From: JBLXBZ01 sp048265185
GTDB lineage: Bacteria > Pseudomonadota > Alphaproteobacteria > Rhizobiales > Stappiaceae
Assembly: GCA_048265185.1 (NCBI GenBank)
Contig: JBLXBZ010000003.1
Location: 496,001-560,000 of the forward strand
Length of the DNA: 64,000 nt
Direction of reading: 5' to 3'
The notes below the pieces were generated by a model. The model had not been told where the DNA came from. It ran no database searches and saw nothing but the letters and a program-made list of their open reading frames with translations. Position numbers and translations under genes: made by a program. Positions 1-9,201 of the stretch are shown here, one piece after another. Each line of letters opens with the position of its first letter. Positions within the stretch are counted from its first letter, which is position 1.

Positions 1-403
1 CGCTGGGGGGAGGCGACAACCTCGCGTCCTTTAAGGCGTCCAGCAGACGTTGAGTATTGCGTGACGGGTTGTCTTCCGGGCTCTCAAATTCGATGAAATG
101 CATGTCCACCGCAGCTTGCAGGGCCGTGAGGATAAGCTCAAAATATACGGAAACGCCCAGATGATGAAACTCCAAATCCAGCCGGATCGTTGGGGTGGAG
201 CCCCATTTGAGATCAACGTTCGCCGCGTTGCCATATCTTAAACTGTCGCCTTTGAAGAACAGTTCGGCGGAAGAGCGCACAAGATCAGCTATGTTATTGT
301 GCTGTTCCGTATGGACGTAGGAAATCAGGTGGACGACGTCAATAAGGCGGAGTTCCGCTGCGAAATCCTGTATGCCCCAAGCTAGGGCGCGTTCGCGGTC
401 CAT
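1..403 (-). CDS. Hypothetical protein downstream of flhB (partial, C-terminus outside window)
   Basis: An open frame reads leftward from an ATG at 403 to the window edge without a stop, giving 134 residues. A GGAGAG ribosome binding site lies 8-9 bases before the ATG, and the flhB stop is only 51 bases upstream, so it is probably the next gene of the motA-fliM-fliN-fliG-flhB operon. The visible part is acidic and apparently soluble, with no signal peptide, membrane segment or motif I recognise. A flagellar role is suggested only by position. Confidence 0.6.
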   Translation of the reverse strand, partial: MDRERALAWGIQDFAAELRLIDVVHLISYVHTEQHNNIADLVRSSAELFFKGDSLRYGNAANVDLKWGSTPTIRLDLEFHHLGVSVYFELILTALQAAVDMHFIEFESPEDNPSRNTQRLLDALKDARLSPPPS

Positions 404-453
404 CACGTTGTTCTCTCCGCATGGGGCGGTCAAACTCGAAAAATCCATTTGCA

Positions 454-1530
454 TCACAACGTCCTGTTTTGCCCCGAAGCATAAATATAATGTATAACTT
501 CTGCAATCGCACGGAAAAATTGAGCTGGTATCTCTCTATCAACTTCTACTTGCTTAAAGAGAGCGCGCGCAAGTTCTTTATCTTCAACTACAGGTATATT
601 GTTGTCCTCGGCGACCTGCCGGATTTTCAAGGCGATGAGGTCTTGCCCTTTCGCTAGGACCATAGGCGCTCCATCTTCTTCGCGTACGTAGCGCAAAGCA
701 ACGGCGAAATGTGTTGGATTTGCGACAACCACTGTTGCTTTGGGAATGGCGGTCATCATCCGGTTGCGCGCGCGATCACGCGCCAGAGATCGCATTCTCG
801 CTTTGACCAGAGGATCGCCTTCAGCTTGTTTATGCTCGTCTTTCAGGTCTTGCCGGCTCATGCGCAAATTCTTGCGCCAATGCCGGCGAACCCAAACAAG
901 GTCCACGGCGACAAGCACGATTGTTGCGATGCAAACGCCGGATACGAGCTTGATCGTGAGTCGTAATATTTCTTCTGGAAGAAGAGTTGGGTCGGTAAAC
1001 ATGGCGTTCACCAGGCTTTGGCGTTCAGCGGAGAGCACGAATGTGACAACGATGCTGATTGCAATGAATTTGAAACAGGCCTTGATAAATTCGACGAGGC
1101 CTTGCGATCCGGCCATCCGTTCCCATCCTTTTTTAGGCGAGATTTTGGACAGGTCCGGCTTGATCCGGTCAAACGCCAGACGCGGGGCGTTTTGGAACCA
1201 AGCTGCGGCGAAACCGCCGACAAGCAAAATGATGGCTGCTGGCGCGATAAATCGACCCATTTCCAAACCGACGACGTCGGAGAGACGGAGGAAGTCTTGG
1301 CTGTTTTCAAGTCGTAATCCTCCTGCGCCTTCTATTAATCTAGACAGTTGCCCGGCAAGGCGCGCTGCGCTGTCAGGCATGGTGAAACCGATGATCAGAA
1401 GCAACCCGAGAAATGAGGCGAGAACCGGTGCTTCACGCGAATTTGGCGTGTTTCCTTTTTCTAACGCGTCATTGATCTTTTTCTCGGTTGGTTCTTCGGT
1501 TTTACTGTCTTTGTCCTCACCGTCCGCCAT
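454..1530 (-). CDS. flhB: Flagellar type III export protein FlhB
   Basis: Inner-membrane component of the flagellar export gate. It recruits substrates and, after self-cleavage, switches export from rod/hook to filament type. The 358-residue length is normal. A charged N-terminus is followed by four hydrophobic segments (about 35-55, 95-112, 150-170 and 190-215). The cytoplasmic domain carries the autocleavage motif NPTH at 271-274, within VVVANPTHFAVALRY. The start is an ATG preceded by AGGAA. It lies 33 bases downstream of fliG in the same leftward operon. The identity is secure. Confidence 0.97.
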   Translation of the reverse strand: MADGEDKDSKTEEPTEKKINDALEKGNTPNSREAPVLASFLGLLLIIGFTMPDSAARLAGQLSRLIEGAGGLRLENSQDFLRLSDVVGLEMGRFIAPAAIILLVGGFAAAWFQNAPRLAFDRIKPDLSKISPKKGWERMAGSQGLVEFIKACFKFIAISIVVTFVLSAERQSLVNAMFTDPTLLPEEILRLTIKLVSGVCIATIVLVAVDLVWVRRHWRKNLRMSRQDLKDEHKQAEGDPLVKARMRSLARDRARNRMMTAIPKATVVVANPTHFAVALRYVREEDGAPMVLAKGQDLIALKIRQVAEDNNIPVVEDKELARALFKQVEVDREIPAQFFRAIAEVIHYIYASGQNRTL

Positions 1531-1563
1531 TTCCTAAGCCACCTTCATGTACGTGCGGTAAGG

Positions 1564-2613
1564 TTATTGGATGTATTCTCCTTCGTCCTGTTTGGGGTTG
1601 AGGTCAATCTCGCCACGACCGGCCATTTCCAATGCAAGGTCGGTGATGGCGCGCCGGGCGGCCAAAACGTCGCGTTGCGAAGCGGGCTCGCCGGTGGCCA
1701 GTTCATGCTCAATGATGCGCCGTGCGCGGGAGGCCAGGGTCATCAGGATGGATTGACGTAATTGTCCATCGGTTCCCTTGAGCGACAATACAATCTGATC
1801 GGCGGGGATTTGATCGAAAATCGCCATGCGCGCGCGGGAGTTGAGATTGACGATGTCGTCGAAGGTGAAGAGTAGACCTTTAAGAACTTCGGCGGATTTT
1901 GGCTGTTGATCTTCAAGGTTTTGAAGCGCCTGCTCCATTTGTTCGCGGTCCATTTTGTTGAGAATGTCCGCCATTCTGGAGAACGTGTCGGCTTCCAGAG
2001 CGCCGGAGAAGTTCAGCAGGAAGTCTTCGTGCAAAACCTTTTCCACGTCGCGCATTGTTTCCTGAACGACCGGCTTGATCGAAAGCATTCTGCGCATCAA
2101 TCGATTGCGGAAATCTGGCGGAAGCTGGCTCATGACTTTCGCCGCCGCCGCCGGTTTGGATTTTGACAGGATCATCGCCGCTGTTTGCGGATGCTCTTTC
2201 ATCAGGTAATTGGCGATGACATTTTCCGATATGGTGGCTATCCGGTCCCATATGGAGCGATTTGACGACCCCATGACGTCCGCCATGATTTCGGAAATCT
2301 GATCTTCCGGCAATACGCCGGTCAAGAGCTTCTGAACCTCGCCAGCGGACCCGAACAAGCTGGTTCCGCCTGAGAACTCGCTGACGAATTCTTCAATCAG
2401 CTTTTCCACGTCTTGGGCGGCTACGCTGCCAAGTTGGGCGGCGGAACGGGTTATCAGTCGAATTTCATCCTGATCGAAATGGCGCAACATTCGTGCGGCG
2501 CTATCACCGCCCATGGCGAGTAGAAGCGCCGCCACTTTCTCCACGCCGCGAAAGTTTTTCGTGGGTTTGGCGGGGGCTGTCGCGTCGGTGACCGTCGGCG
2601 AGATGGCGTTCAT
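1564..2613 (-). CDS. fliG: Flagellar motor switch protein FliG
   Basis: C-ring protein that contacts the stator and transmits torque; it also links the switch to the MS ring. The 349 residues fit the family. The N-terminal region (about 20-120, starting VEKVAALLLAMGG) is the FliF-binding domain. The middle domain includes SKSKPAAAAKVMSQLP. The C-terminal domain (about 230-340) holds the charged torque helix region near LLFTFDDIVNLNSRARMAIF. The ATG is preceded by GAGG. It lies 13 bases after fliN, in the usual alphaproteobacterial fliM-fliN-fliG-flhB neighbourhood. Confidence 0.97.
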   Translation of the reverse strand: MNAISPTVTDATAPAKPTKNFRGVEKVAALLLAMGGDSAARMLRHFDQDEIRLITRSAAQLGSVAAQDVEKLIEEFVSEFSGGTSLFGSAGEVQKLLTGVLPEDQISEIMADVMGSSNRSIWDRIATISENVIANYLMKEHPQTAAMILSKSKPAAAAKVMSQLPPDFRNRLMRRMLSIKPVVQETMRDVEKVLHEDFLLNFSGALEADTFSRMADILNKMDREQMEQALQNLEDQQPKSAEVLKGLLFTFDDIVNLNSRARMAIFDQIPADQIVLSLKGTDGQLRQSILMTLASRARRIIEHELATGEPASQRDVLAARRAITDLALEMAGRGEIDLNPKQDEGEYIQ

Positions 2614-2626
2614 TGGAAACCTCGGA

Positions 2627-3034
2627 TTAATTGACGGCTTCAGGTTTCACCGGGCCGCTTTGAGCGCCGATGATCTCGGTGAGCGATACGCCGAAACGTG
2701 AGTTGTCGTCTTCCACGACCACGACTTCGCCTCGCGCGACGACACGTCCGTTGACGACGATGTCCACGGGCTCTCCAACGCGGTGATCGAGGGGAATTAC
2801 GGCGCCGCGGCCAAGTTTCAAGAGATTGGCCACCAACATCGTGGCTGATCCCAGAACCACCTGAATATTGACCGGTATTCCAAGTATCGTGTCGAGGTTG
2901 CGCTCATCGTCGGCGTTTCCGGAGGCGCTGGATACTTTGTGTTTTGTCAGGTCTGCGAGAGTTTGCGCTTCGGCGGAGAATTCCATGTTTTTCGCGTCGC
3001 CGTTGAGGTCATCAATATCGGAAGGGTTGCTCAT
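2627..3034 (-). CDS. fliN: Flagellar motor switch protein FliN
   Basis: Base of the C-ring, where FliN with FliM forms the docking site for export and phosphorylated CheY. It is 135 residues long: a poorly conserved acidic N-terminus of about 50 residues, then the SpoA/SurfaceAntigen domain from about 50 (ILGIPVNIQVVLGSATM) through LGRGAVIPLDHRVGEPVDI and VNGRVVARGEVVVVEDD to the end. The start ATG overlaps the stop of the preceding gene by four bases, which implies translational coupling. Confidence 0.95.
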   Translation of the reverse strand: MSNPSDIDDLNGDAKNMEFSAEAQTLADLTKHKVSSASGNADDERNLDTILGIPVNIQVVLGSATMLVANLLKLGRGAVIPLDHRVGEPVDIVVNGRVVARGEVVVVEDDNSRFGVSLTEIIGAQSGPVKPEAVN

Positions 3035-3624
3035 TTGCCAAACTCCTTGGTGTTGAGTGAAACAGAGCGGAATGGTCCCGCCATATCGGTGCTGATTTTG
3101 TGAATGCGCGGCTCCGTTGTCGACGGCGCCATTTGCGATTTCAGATAGGGGGGAGGAGCGTTCGACGGACGCTCATATTCTTCGTCTCTTGCTTGTTGGG
3201 CGGCGCTTTCCTGCCTGCGCGTGGCTTGGCTTGTCGCCGCCTGGGCGTTTCGTGCGCTATCCGAATTGGTTTTGCGCCAATGCGCGCGCTCGCGCTCCAG
3301 CTCGATCTGAAAGGTCTTCATTTCCGCCTGTAACGACTTCTGGTGCTTTTTGGCTTCGCGGGTCAGGCCGTCGATGTCGGAGATGATGTCCCGCGCTTCG
3401 TCAATCCGGCTACCCAATGCGTTCAGTACCTGAGCGCCGCGCACGTTGATCTCCTGAATGGAAACTTCAATGCCTTCAAGCGCCAGATTGGTCTGGTCGA
3501 GGATGCGCTGATAGTCAGGATGATATTCGCTGAGTTTTTTCAGCTGACCATACATTTTGAACATCTTTAGGCTGGTGATGATCAAAGCGACCAATAATAC
3601 GCCGTCAACGAGATAGGATATCAT
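3031..3624 (-). CDS. Membrane-anchored coiled-coil protein between fliM and fliN (DUF6468-like)
   Basis: A 197-residue protein with one N-terminal hydrophobic segment (about 4-22, starting SYLVDGVLLVALIITSLKM) followed by a predicted coiled coil to about residue 140, rich in Glu, Lys, Gln and Arg, and a Pro/Ser-rich tail. It overlaps fliM by 20 bases and fliN by 4. Alphaproteobacteria often carry a protein of this kind between fliM and fliN; I recall it as DUF6468 but cannot confirm this. Tight overlaps imply production together with the switch proteins. The molecular role is unknown. Confidence 0.75.
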   Translation of the reverse strand: MISYLVDGVLLVALIITSLKMFKMYGQLKKLSEYHPDYQRILDQTNLALEGIEVSIQEINVRGAQVLNALGSRIDEARDIISDIDGLTREAKKHQKSLQAEMKTFQIELERERAHWRKTNSDSARNAQAATSQATRRQESAAQQARDEEYERPSNAPPPYLKSQMAPSTTEPRIHKISTDMAGPFRSVSLNTKEFGK

Positions 3625-4558
3625 CGAGGATGTCCTCTTCCTGGTGGATGAAGCTGTCCACTTGCAGCGTATAGGCGCCGTCGGCCTGGCCGAGCGAGCA
3701 ATGGAAAAGCGGTTGCTTGTTGCATTCCAGTTTGATCGGCGTACGAGGGGTCGCCTGTAATTTCAGAACTTGCCCCACTTCCAGACGGGACAATTCGTCA
3801 AGCGACATCTCTCGTTCTTCCAGAACGGCGTTGATCTTGACTTCGGTGCGCTGAATTTCCGCTTGGAAATGATGGGTCCACTGCCGGTCCCGGCTTGTTC
3901 CTTCGCCCGAGACGACTTGCGTCAGGCTTTGGCGGATGGGGTTGAGCACCGTGTGCGGGATGACGACGAACATTTCCCCGCCGCGCCCGATGGCCTGCAG
4001 CAGCAATCTGCCGACGACGGCGGGATTGTTCCGTCTGCCGATGACGGCGAAGTCCATTCGCGTTTCGACGCGTTCGAATTTCAACGTTGTTTCCGCAATC
4101 GGGCGAAGCGATTCCTGCAACGCATTGACGGCGTCTATGAAAAGAGTCTGGGCGATGCGCGTTTCAATGTTGGAGAACGGCCTTTCGTCGTCAATTGGCG
4201 GCTCAGCGCCATCCGCGCCGAACATCACTTCGATCATCGAGAAAATGAAGTCTCGGTCAAAGCCGATCAACAGGCGGCTATCCCACTCAGGCGAGTACAC
4301 CACGGCGACGAGGGCGTTGGCCTCATTGGCGTCAAGAACGTCTCCAATCCGCTCGTTTTCAATGTAGCTGACTGAAACATACGCAGGGGAGGCGGCGCGC
4401 TGGCGCATTTTGTCGGCGAAAACACGGGCCATGCGATCGAACATGATCGGTAGCATCGGCAGGCGTTCGACGGAAATTCCGGCGGCGTCAAGCAGTCTGT
4501 CCGTAATTTGGGCGCGTTGGGCCGAGTCGGCGAAAGGGGTGTTCATCATTGGACTCAC
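3605..4558 (-). CDS. fliM: Flagellar motor switch protein FliM
   Basis: Central C-ring protein that binds phosphorylated CheY and sets rotation direction. The 317 residues contain the CheC-like middle domain (about 45-240, including LLIGFDRDFIFSMIEVMFG) and a C-terminal SpoA domain (LSRLEVGQVLKLQATPRTPIKLECN). The furthest start is a GTG at 4558 overlapping the motA stop; an ATG at 4549 (MMNTPF) is an equally possible start, with GGAG 12 bases ahead. The classical N-terminal CheY-binding peptide is not obvious. Confidence 0.93.
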   Translation of the reverse strand: MSPMMNTPFADSAQRAQITDRLLDAAGISVERLPMLPIMFDRMARVFADKMRQRAASPAYVSVSYIENERIGDVLDANEANALVAVVYSPEWDSRLLIGFDRDFIFSMIEVMFGADGAEPPIDDERPFSNIETRIAQTLFIDAVNALQESLRPIAETTLKFERVETRMDFAVIGRRNNPAVVGRLLLQAIGRGGEMFVVIPHTVLNPIRQSLTQVVSGEGTSRDRQWTHHFQAEIQRTEVKINAVLEEREMSLDELSRLEVGQVLKLQATPRTPIKLECNKQPLFHCSLGQADGAYTLQVDSFIHQEEDILDDILSR

Positions 4559-5466
4559 GCAGCTCCTTTCTGTGAAATGTCATGGACGTTGGCGTCCGCC
4601 GCGGCGCCCGCTCCGCCACCGCCGATCGATTGGTTCTCTACCTCGTCAATGCTGGGGCGTTCGCTGTCCGGGATCGACTTTCGGCCGTGCTCCAGCGCGA
4701 TTTGCGGCGCGGCGCCGTTCATGAAGGCGAGCAACGTCTGCTTGACGATGACATAATGGCGCGAACGTTTTTCACGAACGCTTTTGACTTTATTGGCGAG
4801 CGGGCCGATCACGCCGTAAGATAGGAAAATCCCCAAAAAGGTCCCCACAAGAGCTGCGGCTATGAGCCCACCCAGAATTGCAGGGCTTTGATCGATCGCG
4901 CCCATCGCTTTGATGACGCCCAACACGGCGGCGACGATGCCGATCGCCGGCAGCGCCTCGGCCATGGACATCAACGCTAGATAAGGCTTCATTTGCTCGC
5001 GGGTCATGGTCATCAATTCCTCATCCATCAAGGATTCGATTTCATGAGGGCGCGCGTTGCTGACGATCAAGAGGCGAAAATAGTCGCAAATGAAATCCCG
5101 AAGCTCGACATTTCGTTTGATCGAGGGAAAGCGATTGAAAATTTCAGAGTTTTCGGGATCTTCAATATGCGGCTCGACTTCATTACGGCCCTTTGAGCGC
5201 AATTCCCGCATCAAGGCGTATTGGAGGCCAAGAACCTCCAGAAAGTCGCGTTCGCCGGGAACGGCGTTTGTCAGCGCCTCCATTGTCGCCCGTCCGGTGT
5301 CCATGACGACTTTGGTCGAATTGGCGATGATGAACGTTCCAAGGCCAACGCCCAGAATGATCACGAACTCCCAAGGCTGGAGCAGAACTGCCAAGTGACC
5401 GCCCATGGCGGCGAAGCCGCCTAAAAGCGCCCCAAGGGCGATGACTAAACCAAAAATAATACTCAA
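4555..5466 (-). CDS. motA: Flagellar stator protein MotA
   Basis: Inner-membrane ion-channel subunit of the stator. The 303 residues open with a hydrophobic helix (IIFGLVIALGALLGGFAAMGG), have a second nearby, a cytoplasmic loop of about 100 residues, and two C-terminal helices (about 165-230, PAIGIVAAVLGVIKAMG and LVGTFLGIFLSYGVIGPLA). The start must be a TTG at 5466: it matches where MotA proteins begin and has GGGAG 8 bases ahead. It is first in the leftward flagellar operon. No motB is in the window, so the partner lies elsewhere. Confidence 0.95.
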   Translation of the reverse strand: MSIIFGLVIALGALLGGFAAMGGHLAVLLQPWEFVIILGVGLGTFIIANSTKVVMDTGRATMEALTNAVPGERDFLEVLGLQYALMRELRSKGRNEVEPHIEDPENSEIFNRFPSIKRNVELRDFICDYFRLLIVSNARPHEIESLMDEELMTMTREQMKPYLALMSMAEALPAIGIVAAVLGVIKAMGAIDQSPAILGGLIAAALVGTFLGIFLSYGVIGPLANKVKSVREKRSRHYVIVKQTLLAFMNGAAPQIALEHGRKSIPDSERPSIDEVENQSIGGGGAGAAADANVHDISQKGAA

Positions 5467-5691
5467 GAGACCGGCTCCCGTCAGGCTGTGAATGCCACGA
5501 TATGTCTAAACGCTAGTGGCGCTGTCTTGCGTGGGGCTGAAACTTTGAAGCCGGTGAAGTTGGGGGCGTCAGCTTGAGGCAAGGCTCGCCGCGCATCGTG
5601 TTTTCATGAAAGACAGCCCTGTGAACCCTGACGATGTCGGGTCTTTAATTCTGGGCGCGTGTTTTACGAATATAAACGCCGGAGAAGCCAG

Positions 5692-6474
5692 ATGCTCGAT
5701 ACCGCCTTACGTCTCAGAATGCTTACAAGCGATTTGCCGAAGTCTCTGGAGCGTATCGCCTCGCAGCCGCAGATCGCTCGCGAGCGCGAAGAATATCTGG
5801 AGCAGATTGGCGATATTTCTTCAATCGATGAATTTCTGAATAATGACAGGGTTTACGCTTTTGCGATGAAAGCATCCGGCCTTGAAGAAATGATTTATGC
5901 TAAAGGTTTTATGCGCAAGGTGCTTGAAGAAGGCATCGACAGTAAGGACGCTTTCGCTAATCGCCTTACGGATGAGCGTTATCGTGAATTCGCTGAAACC
6001 TTCAACTTCGCTCGTTATGGCGAAACCACCATGGCGTTTTCCAGAACGCAGGAAGGCATCGCCGACAAATACGTGCGTTATGCGCTGGAAACGGAAGAGG
6101 GCACGGATAATCAGGGCGTGCGTTTGGCGCTTTATTTTGAGCGCAAAGCCGCTTCCATCACGGACCCTATGGAATTCCTAGCGGATGAGGCTCTGGCTGA
6201 GGTGGCGCGTACTCTGGCTGGAATTCCTGAAGAGGCGGCGACGGCCAGCCTGGACTGGCAGGCGGCCAGAATTGGCGAAAAAATCAATGTTGAAGATTTG
6301 CAGGACCCAGAGAAGCTCGCGGTGATGTTGGAGCGGTTCGCGGCTCTTTGGGATATGAATAATCCGGCTTCGGCGCCGGTGGTGCCTAACGTCTTAATTA
6401 ACGATCCGATGGCGGCGGGCATCGGGCAAGACATTTTGATGAGCCTTCAAGGTTTGCGTTTGGGAGGCAACTGA
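5692..6474 (+). CDS. DUF1217 family flagellar-locus protein
   Basis: A 260-residue soluble protein without signal peptide. The segment SLERIASQPQIAREREEYL followed by DEFLNNDRVYAFAMKASGLE and YAKGFMRKVLEEG resembles DUF1217 proteins, which in rhizobia sit immediately upstream of flgF. I chose the ATG at 5692 because GGAGA lies 6 bases before it; a GTG at 5659 in the same frame has no good site. It is first in the rightward operon and divergent from motA. A link to rod assembly is suggested by context only. Confidence 0.85.
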   Translation: MLDTALRLRMLTSDLPKSLERIASQPQIAREREEYLEQIGDISSIDEFLNNDRVYAFAMKASGLEEMIYAKGFMRKVLEEGIDSKDAFANRLTDERYREFAETFNFARYGETTMAFSRTQEGIADKYVRYALETEEGTDNQGVRLALYFERKAASITDPMEFLADEALAEVARTLAGIPEEAATASLDWQAARIGEKINVEDLQDPEKLAVMLERFAALWDMNNPASAPVVPNVLINDPMAAGIGQDILMSLQGLRLGGN

Positions 6475-6476
6475 TC

Positions 6477-7202
6477 ATGAGTTCCGCATTTTACGTCGCC
6501 CTGTCGGGACAGGTCGCGCTTGATAACCGTATGCAAAGTCTCGCTCGAAATGTGGCGAACATCCAAACGGCGGGATATCGCGCGGACGCCATTAGTTTCG
6601 ATGTGGCGCTATCGGAAACCGCTAAGGATCCGGTGAGTTTCGCGACTTCCGGAGCGACGTATATCTCACGGGCGCATGGCGGTTTGGAGAAAACAGACAA
6701 CCCGCTTGATCTGGCGATTGAAGGAGAGGGATGGTTTGCGATCCGGCGTGGAAATGGCGCGGTCTACACGCGTGACGGACGTCTGACCATGGACGCTGAA
6801 GGGGTGTTGCGAACGCTGGGCGGCGAAGAGCTTTTGGATACCGCCGGAGCGCCGATAATATTGGACCCGGATGCGGGGCCTCCGCGTGTGATGAGCGATG
6901 GCGAGATCCATCAGGGTGATCAAATCGTCGGTGTGGTTGGGCTTTTTGAAATTGACCCAGCGGCTAATTTGACCCGTCAAGGAGGCTCCGCTGTCGTGCC
7001 CGATATCCCCGCGCGGCCTATTCTAGACTATCTGGGAACAGGTATCTCGCAAGGATTTATCGAAGGCTCCAATGTGAACCCCATGCGCGAGATGACCAAG
7101 CTGATCATTGTCAGCCGGGCGTTTGAAAGCGCGGCGAAGGCTGTTGAAACCAGCGAAGGCGCGGAAACGCAAGCAATTCGTGAACTTGGAGAGATCTCAT
7201 GA
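6477..7202 (+). CDS. flgF: Flagellar basal-body rod protein FlgF
   Basis: Proximal rod subunit, exported through the flagellar export system. It is 241 residues. The N-terminal rod signature is visible (LSGQVALDNRMQSLARNVAN), followed by the central DNPLDLAIEGEGWFAI motif typical of FlgF/FlgG and a C-terminal helix ending in the NVNPMREMTKLIIVSRAFE segment. It starts 2 bases after the DUF1217 gene and overlaps the next gene by ATGA, so the four genes form an operon. Confidence 0.95.
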   Translation: MSSAFYVALSGQVALDNRMQSLARNVANIQTAGYRADAISFDVALSETAKDPVSFATSGATYISRAHGGLEKTDNPLDLAIEGEGWFAIRRGNGAVYTRDGRLTMDAEGVLRTLGGEELLDTAGAPIILDPDAGPPRVMSDGEIHQGDQIVGVVGLFEIDPAANLTRQGGSAVVPDIPARPILDYLGTGISQGFIEGSNVNPMREMTKLIIVSRAFESAAKAVETSEGAETQAIRELGEIS

Positions 7203-7870
7203 GCGTGAACGCCGTATCTGTGATCAAGCTCTCTGGAGAGACGCCTGCGCCGCAGGTCGTTTTGGGGCAAAAGGCGCCCTTGCCTCAAACGCGTCCCTAT
7301 GGGGCTAGTGCTGTTGACGCGGATCAGTCTGTTTTCGGCGCCATCTATGAGGCTTTGCCAGAAGTTGAGGACGTTCCAATATTGGGAGATATTGTCGTCG
7401 GCGTTCAAAAATTTTTCGCGGCGGCGGGAGAAAAAGAAGCGGTCTCCTCTCACTCGCCGTCTGTGGTCGCATCTTCGCAGCCTTCGGCGTCCGCTCAACC
7501 GACGGAAGCTTCGCCGCCGCTCGACTTGAAACAACTTCTGGCGAGCGCGTCCCAGAGAGACGCCACGTCCACGCTCACGCCTCTTGCTCCTTCAATGTCC
7601 ACCGCTATTGCGGCGACGGATGAGATCGATTGGTATACGCCGGCGCCTGAATATCTTCAGGCGGCGAAAGAATCGGATGCTTTGCGTGCTGAGAAAAGCT
7701 CGACTTTACGCGCCGATAGCGGTGAAACCGCGCCGGAATACGGTCCGCGCGGCGTCACTGCTTTGGCCACGCATCCATCCAACCGGCTTTCGGTGGATGT
7801 TCTTGAAACTCTGCGCGCCCGGCACTTGCAGATGAGCGGTCCCGCCGCAGGCGATTATGACAAGTCTTGA
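7199..7870 (+). CDS. Hypothetical protein between flgF and fliI
   Basis: A 223-residue protein rich in Ala, Ser, Pro and Glu, with no signal peptide or membrane segment and long low-complexity stretches (about 80-120 and 135-190). The most structured part looks like residues 40-75 (DADQSVFGAIYEALPEVEDV). It overlaps flgF by 4 bases and fliI by 14, so it is translated within the operon. I do not recognise a family. Disordered Pro/Ala-rich proteins at such positions can be hook-length or export accessory factors, but nothing in the sequence shows this. Confidence 0.7.
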   Translation: MSVNAVSVIKLSGETPAPQVVLGQKAPLPQTRPYGASAVDADQSVFGAIYEALPEVEDVPILGDIVVGVQKFFAAAGEKEAVSSHSPSVVASSQPSASAQPTEASPPLDLKQLLASASQRDATSTLTPLAPSMSTAIAATDEIDWYTPAPEYLQAAKESDALRAEKSSTLRADSGETAPEYGPRGVTALATHPSNRLSVDVLETLRARHLQMSGPAAGDYDKS

Positions 7871-9188
7871 TCGTCTTGACGTTGCGGTGCGCAGCGCGTC
7901 GAAAGAAATTTCGCTTGTGCGGATGGGCGGCGCGGTTTCGCAGGTTACGCCAAGCTACTACCGGATTTCCGGCTTGTCGAAAAGCGTGCGTCTTGGGGAC
8001 ACTGTCGAACTTCAGGTGCGTCAAGGGCAAGCTCTTGCCGAGGTGATCCGCGTTGACGCTCACGATGTGCTTGTGAAGCCATTCGGACGCCATCTGGATG
8101 TGGGCGTGGGCACGCGTGCTTGGCGTCTGGGAGAGCTGACCCTTCATCCGCACGTCAATTGGCGCGGCCGGGTGATCGACGCTCTCGGGCGCCCAATCGA
8201 CGGCAAAGGCATGCTCTATCCTGGTGAGACGGCGGTGTCTTTGGAGCGGGATCCGCCGGCGGCGATGAAGCGTGCGCGGATTGAAACCCCGGTGCGCACC
8301 GGCGTGCGGGCTATCGACTTGTTCACCCCCTTATGCGTTGGACAGAGAATCGGGATTTTCGCCGGCTCGGGCGTGGGTAAATCAACGCTGCTCGCCATGC
8401 TCGCTAAGGCGTTGGATTTTGAAACCGTCGTCGTTGCTCTTGTTGGCGAACGCGGACGGGAGGTGCGCGAGTTTATAGAAGACGCGCTGGGCGACAGCCT
8501 TCGCAAGACCGTCGTTGTGGTGGCCACAGGCGACGAGAGTCCGATGATGCGGCGTATGGCGCCGAAAACGGCTATGGCGATCGCCGAACATTTTCGTGAT
8601 ATGGGCCAGTCGGTTCTGATGATTATGGACTCCGCTACGCGCTTCGCCCAAGCCGCGCGCGATGTGGCCATGGCCTCTGGCGAGCCGGCGATCGCGCGCG
8701 GCTACACGCCGAGCGTCTTCACGGAGCTGCCGCAATTGTTGGAGCGCGCAGGCTCAGGAACTAGCGGTTCAGGCGCCATCACCGGCGTTTTCTCGGTCTT
8801 GGTGGACGGCGACGATCATAATGATCCGGTGGCCGACAGCATTCGTGGGATTCTCGATGGGCATATCGTTCTGGATCGGGCCATCGCCGATCAGGGGCGT
8901 TATCCGGCTATTGACGTTCTGGGCTCCGTGTCGCGTTTGGCGCGAGTGGCCTGGCGCCCGGATGAAGCCAATCTGATTTTGGGATTGAAAAACCTTCTGG
9001 CCCGTTTTGAAGAAACCCGCGATCTTAGACTGATGGGCGGCTATGTCCCTGGCGTCGATAACGAGCTGGATCAGGCAGTTCAACTTGTTCCAAAGATCTA
9101 TGACGTCTTGCGTCAGGGGCCGGATGAGGACATGGACCTTGCAACGGAGCCGTTCAGAAAGCTGGCGGACGCGTTGCAAGGCTCTTGA
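7857..9188 (+). CDS. fliI: Flagellum-specific ATPase FliI
   Basis: Cytoplasmic ATPase that unloads export substrates from chaperones at the flagellar export gate; related to the F1 beta subunit. In the 443 residues the P-loop FAGSGVGKSTLL lies near 168-179, the VALVGERGREVREF segment near 195, the Walker B region SVLMIMDSATRFAQA near 250, and the GSGSGAITGVFSVLVDGDDHNDP-like export ATPase signature near 305-320. It is last in the DUF1217-flgF-orf-fliI operon. No fliJ follows; the next gene is convergent. Confidence 0.97.
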   Translation: MTSLDRLDVAVRSASKEISLVRMGGAVSQVTPSYYRISGLSKSVRLGDTVELQVRQGQALAEVIRVDAHDVLVKPFGRHLDVGVGTRAWRLGELTLHPHVNWRGRVIDALGRPIDGKGMLYPGETAVSLERDPPAAMKRARIETPVRTGVRAIDLFTPLCVGQRIGIFAGSGVGKSTLLAMLAKALDFETVVVALVGERGREVREFIEDALGDSLRKTVVVVATGDESPMMRRMAPKTAMAIAEHFRDMGQSVLMIMDSATRFAQAARDVAMASGEPAIARGYTPSVFTELPQLLERAGSGTSGSGAITGVFSVLVDGDDHNDPVADSIRGILDGHIVLDRAIADQGRYPAIDVLGSVSRLARVAWRPDEANLILGLKNLLARFEETRDLRLMGGYVPGVDNELDQAVQLVPKIYDVLRQGPDEDMDLATEPFRKLADALQGS

Positions 9189-9201
9189 GGCCGACCGTTC
9201 G

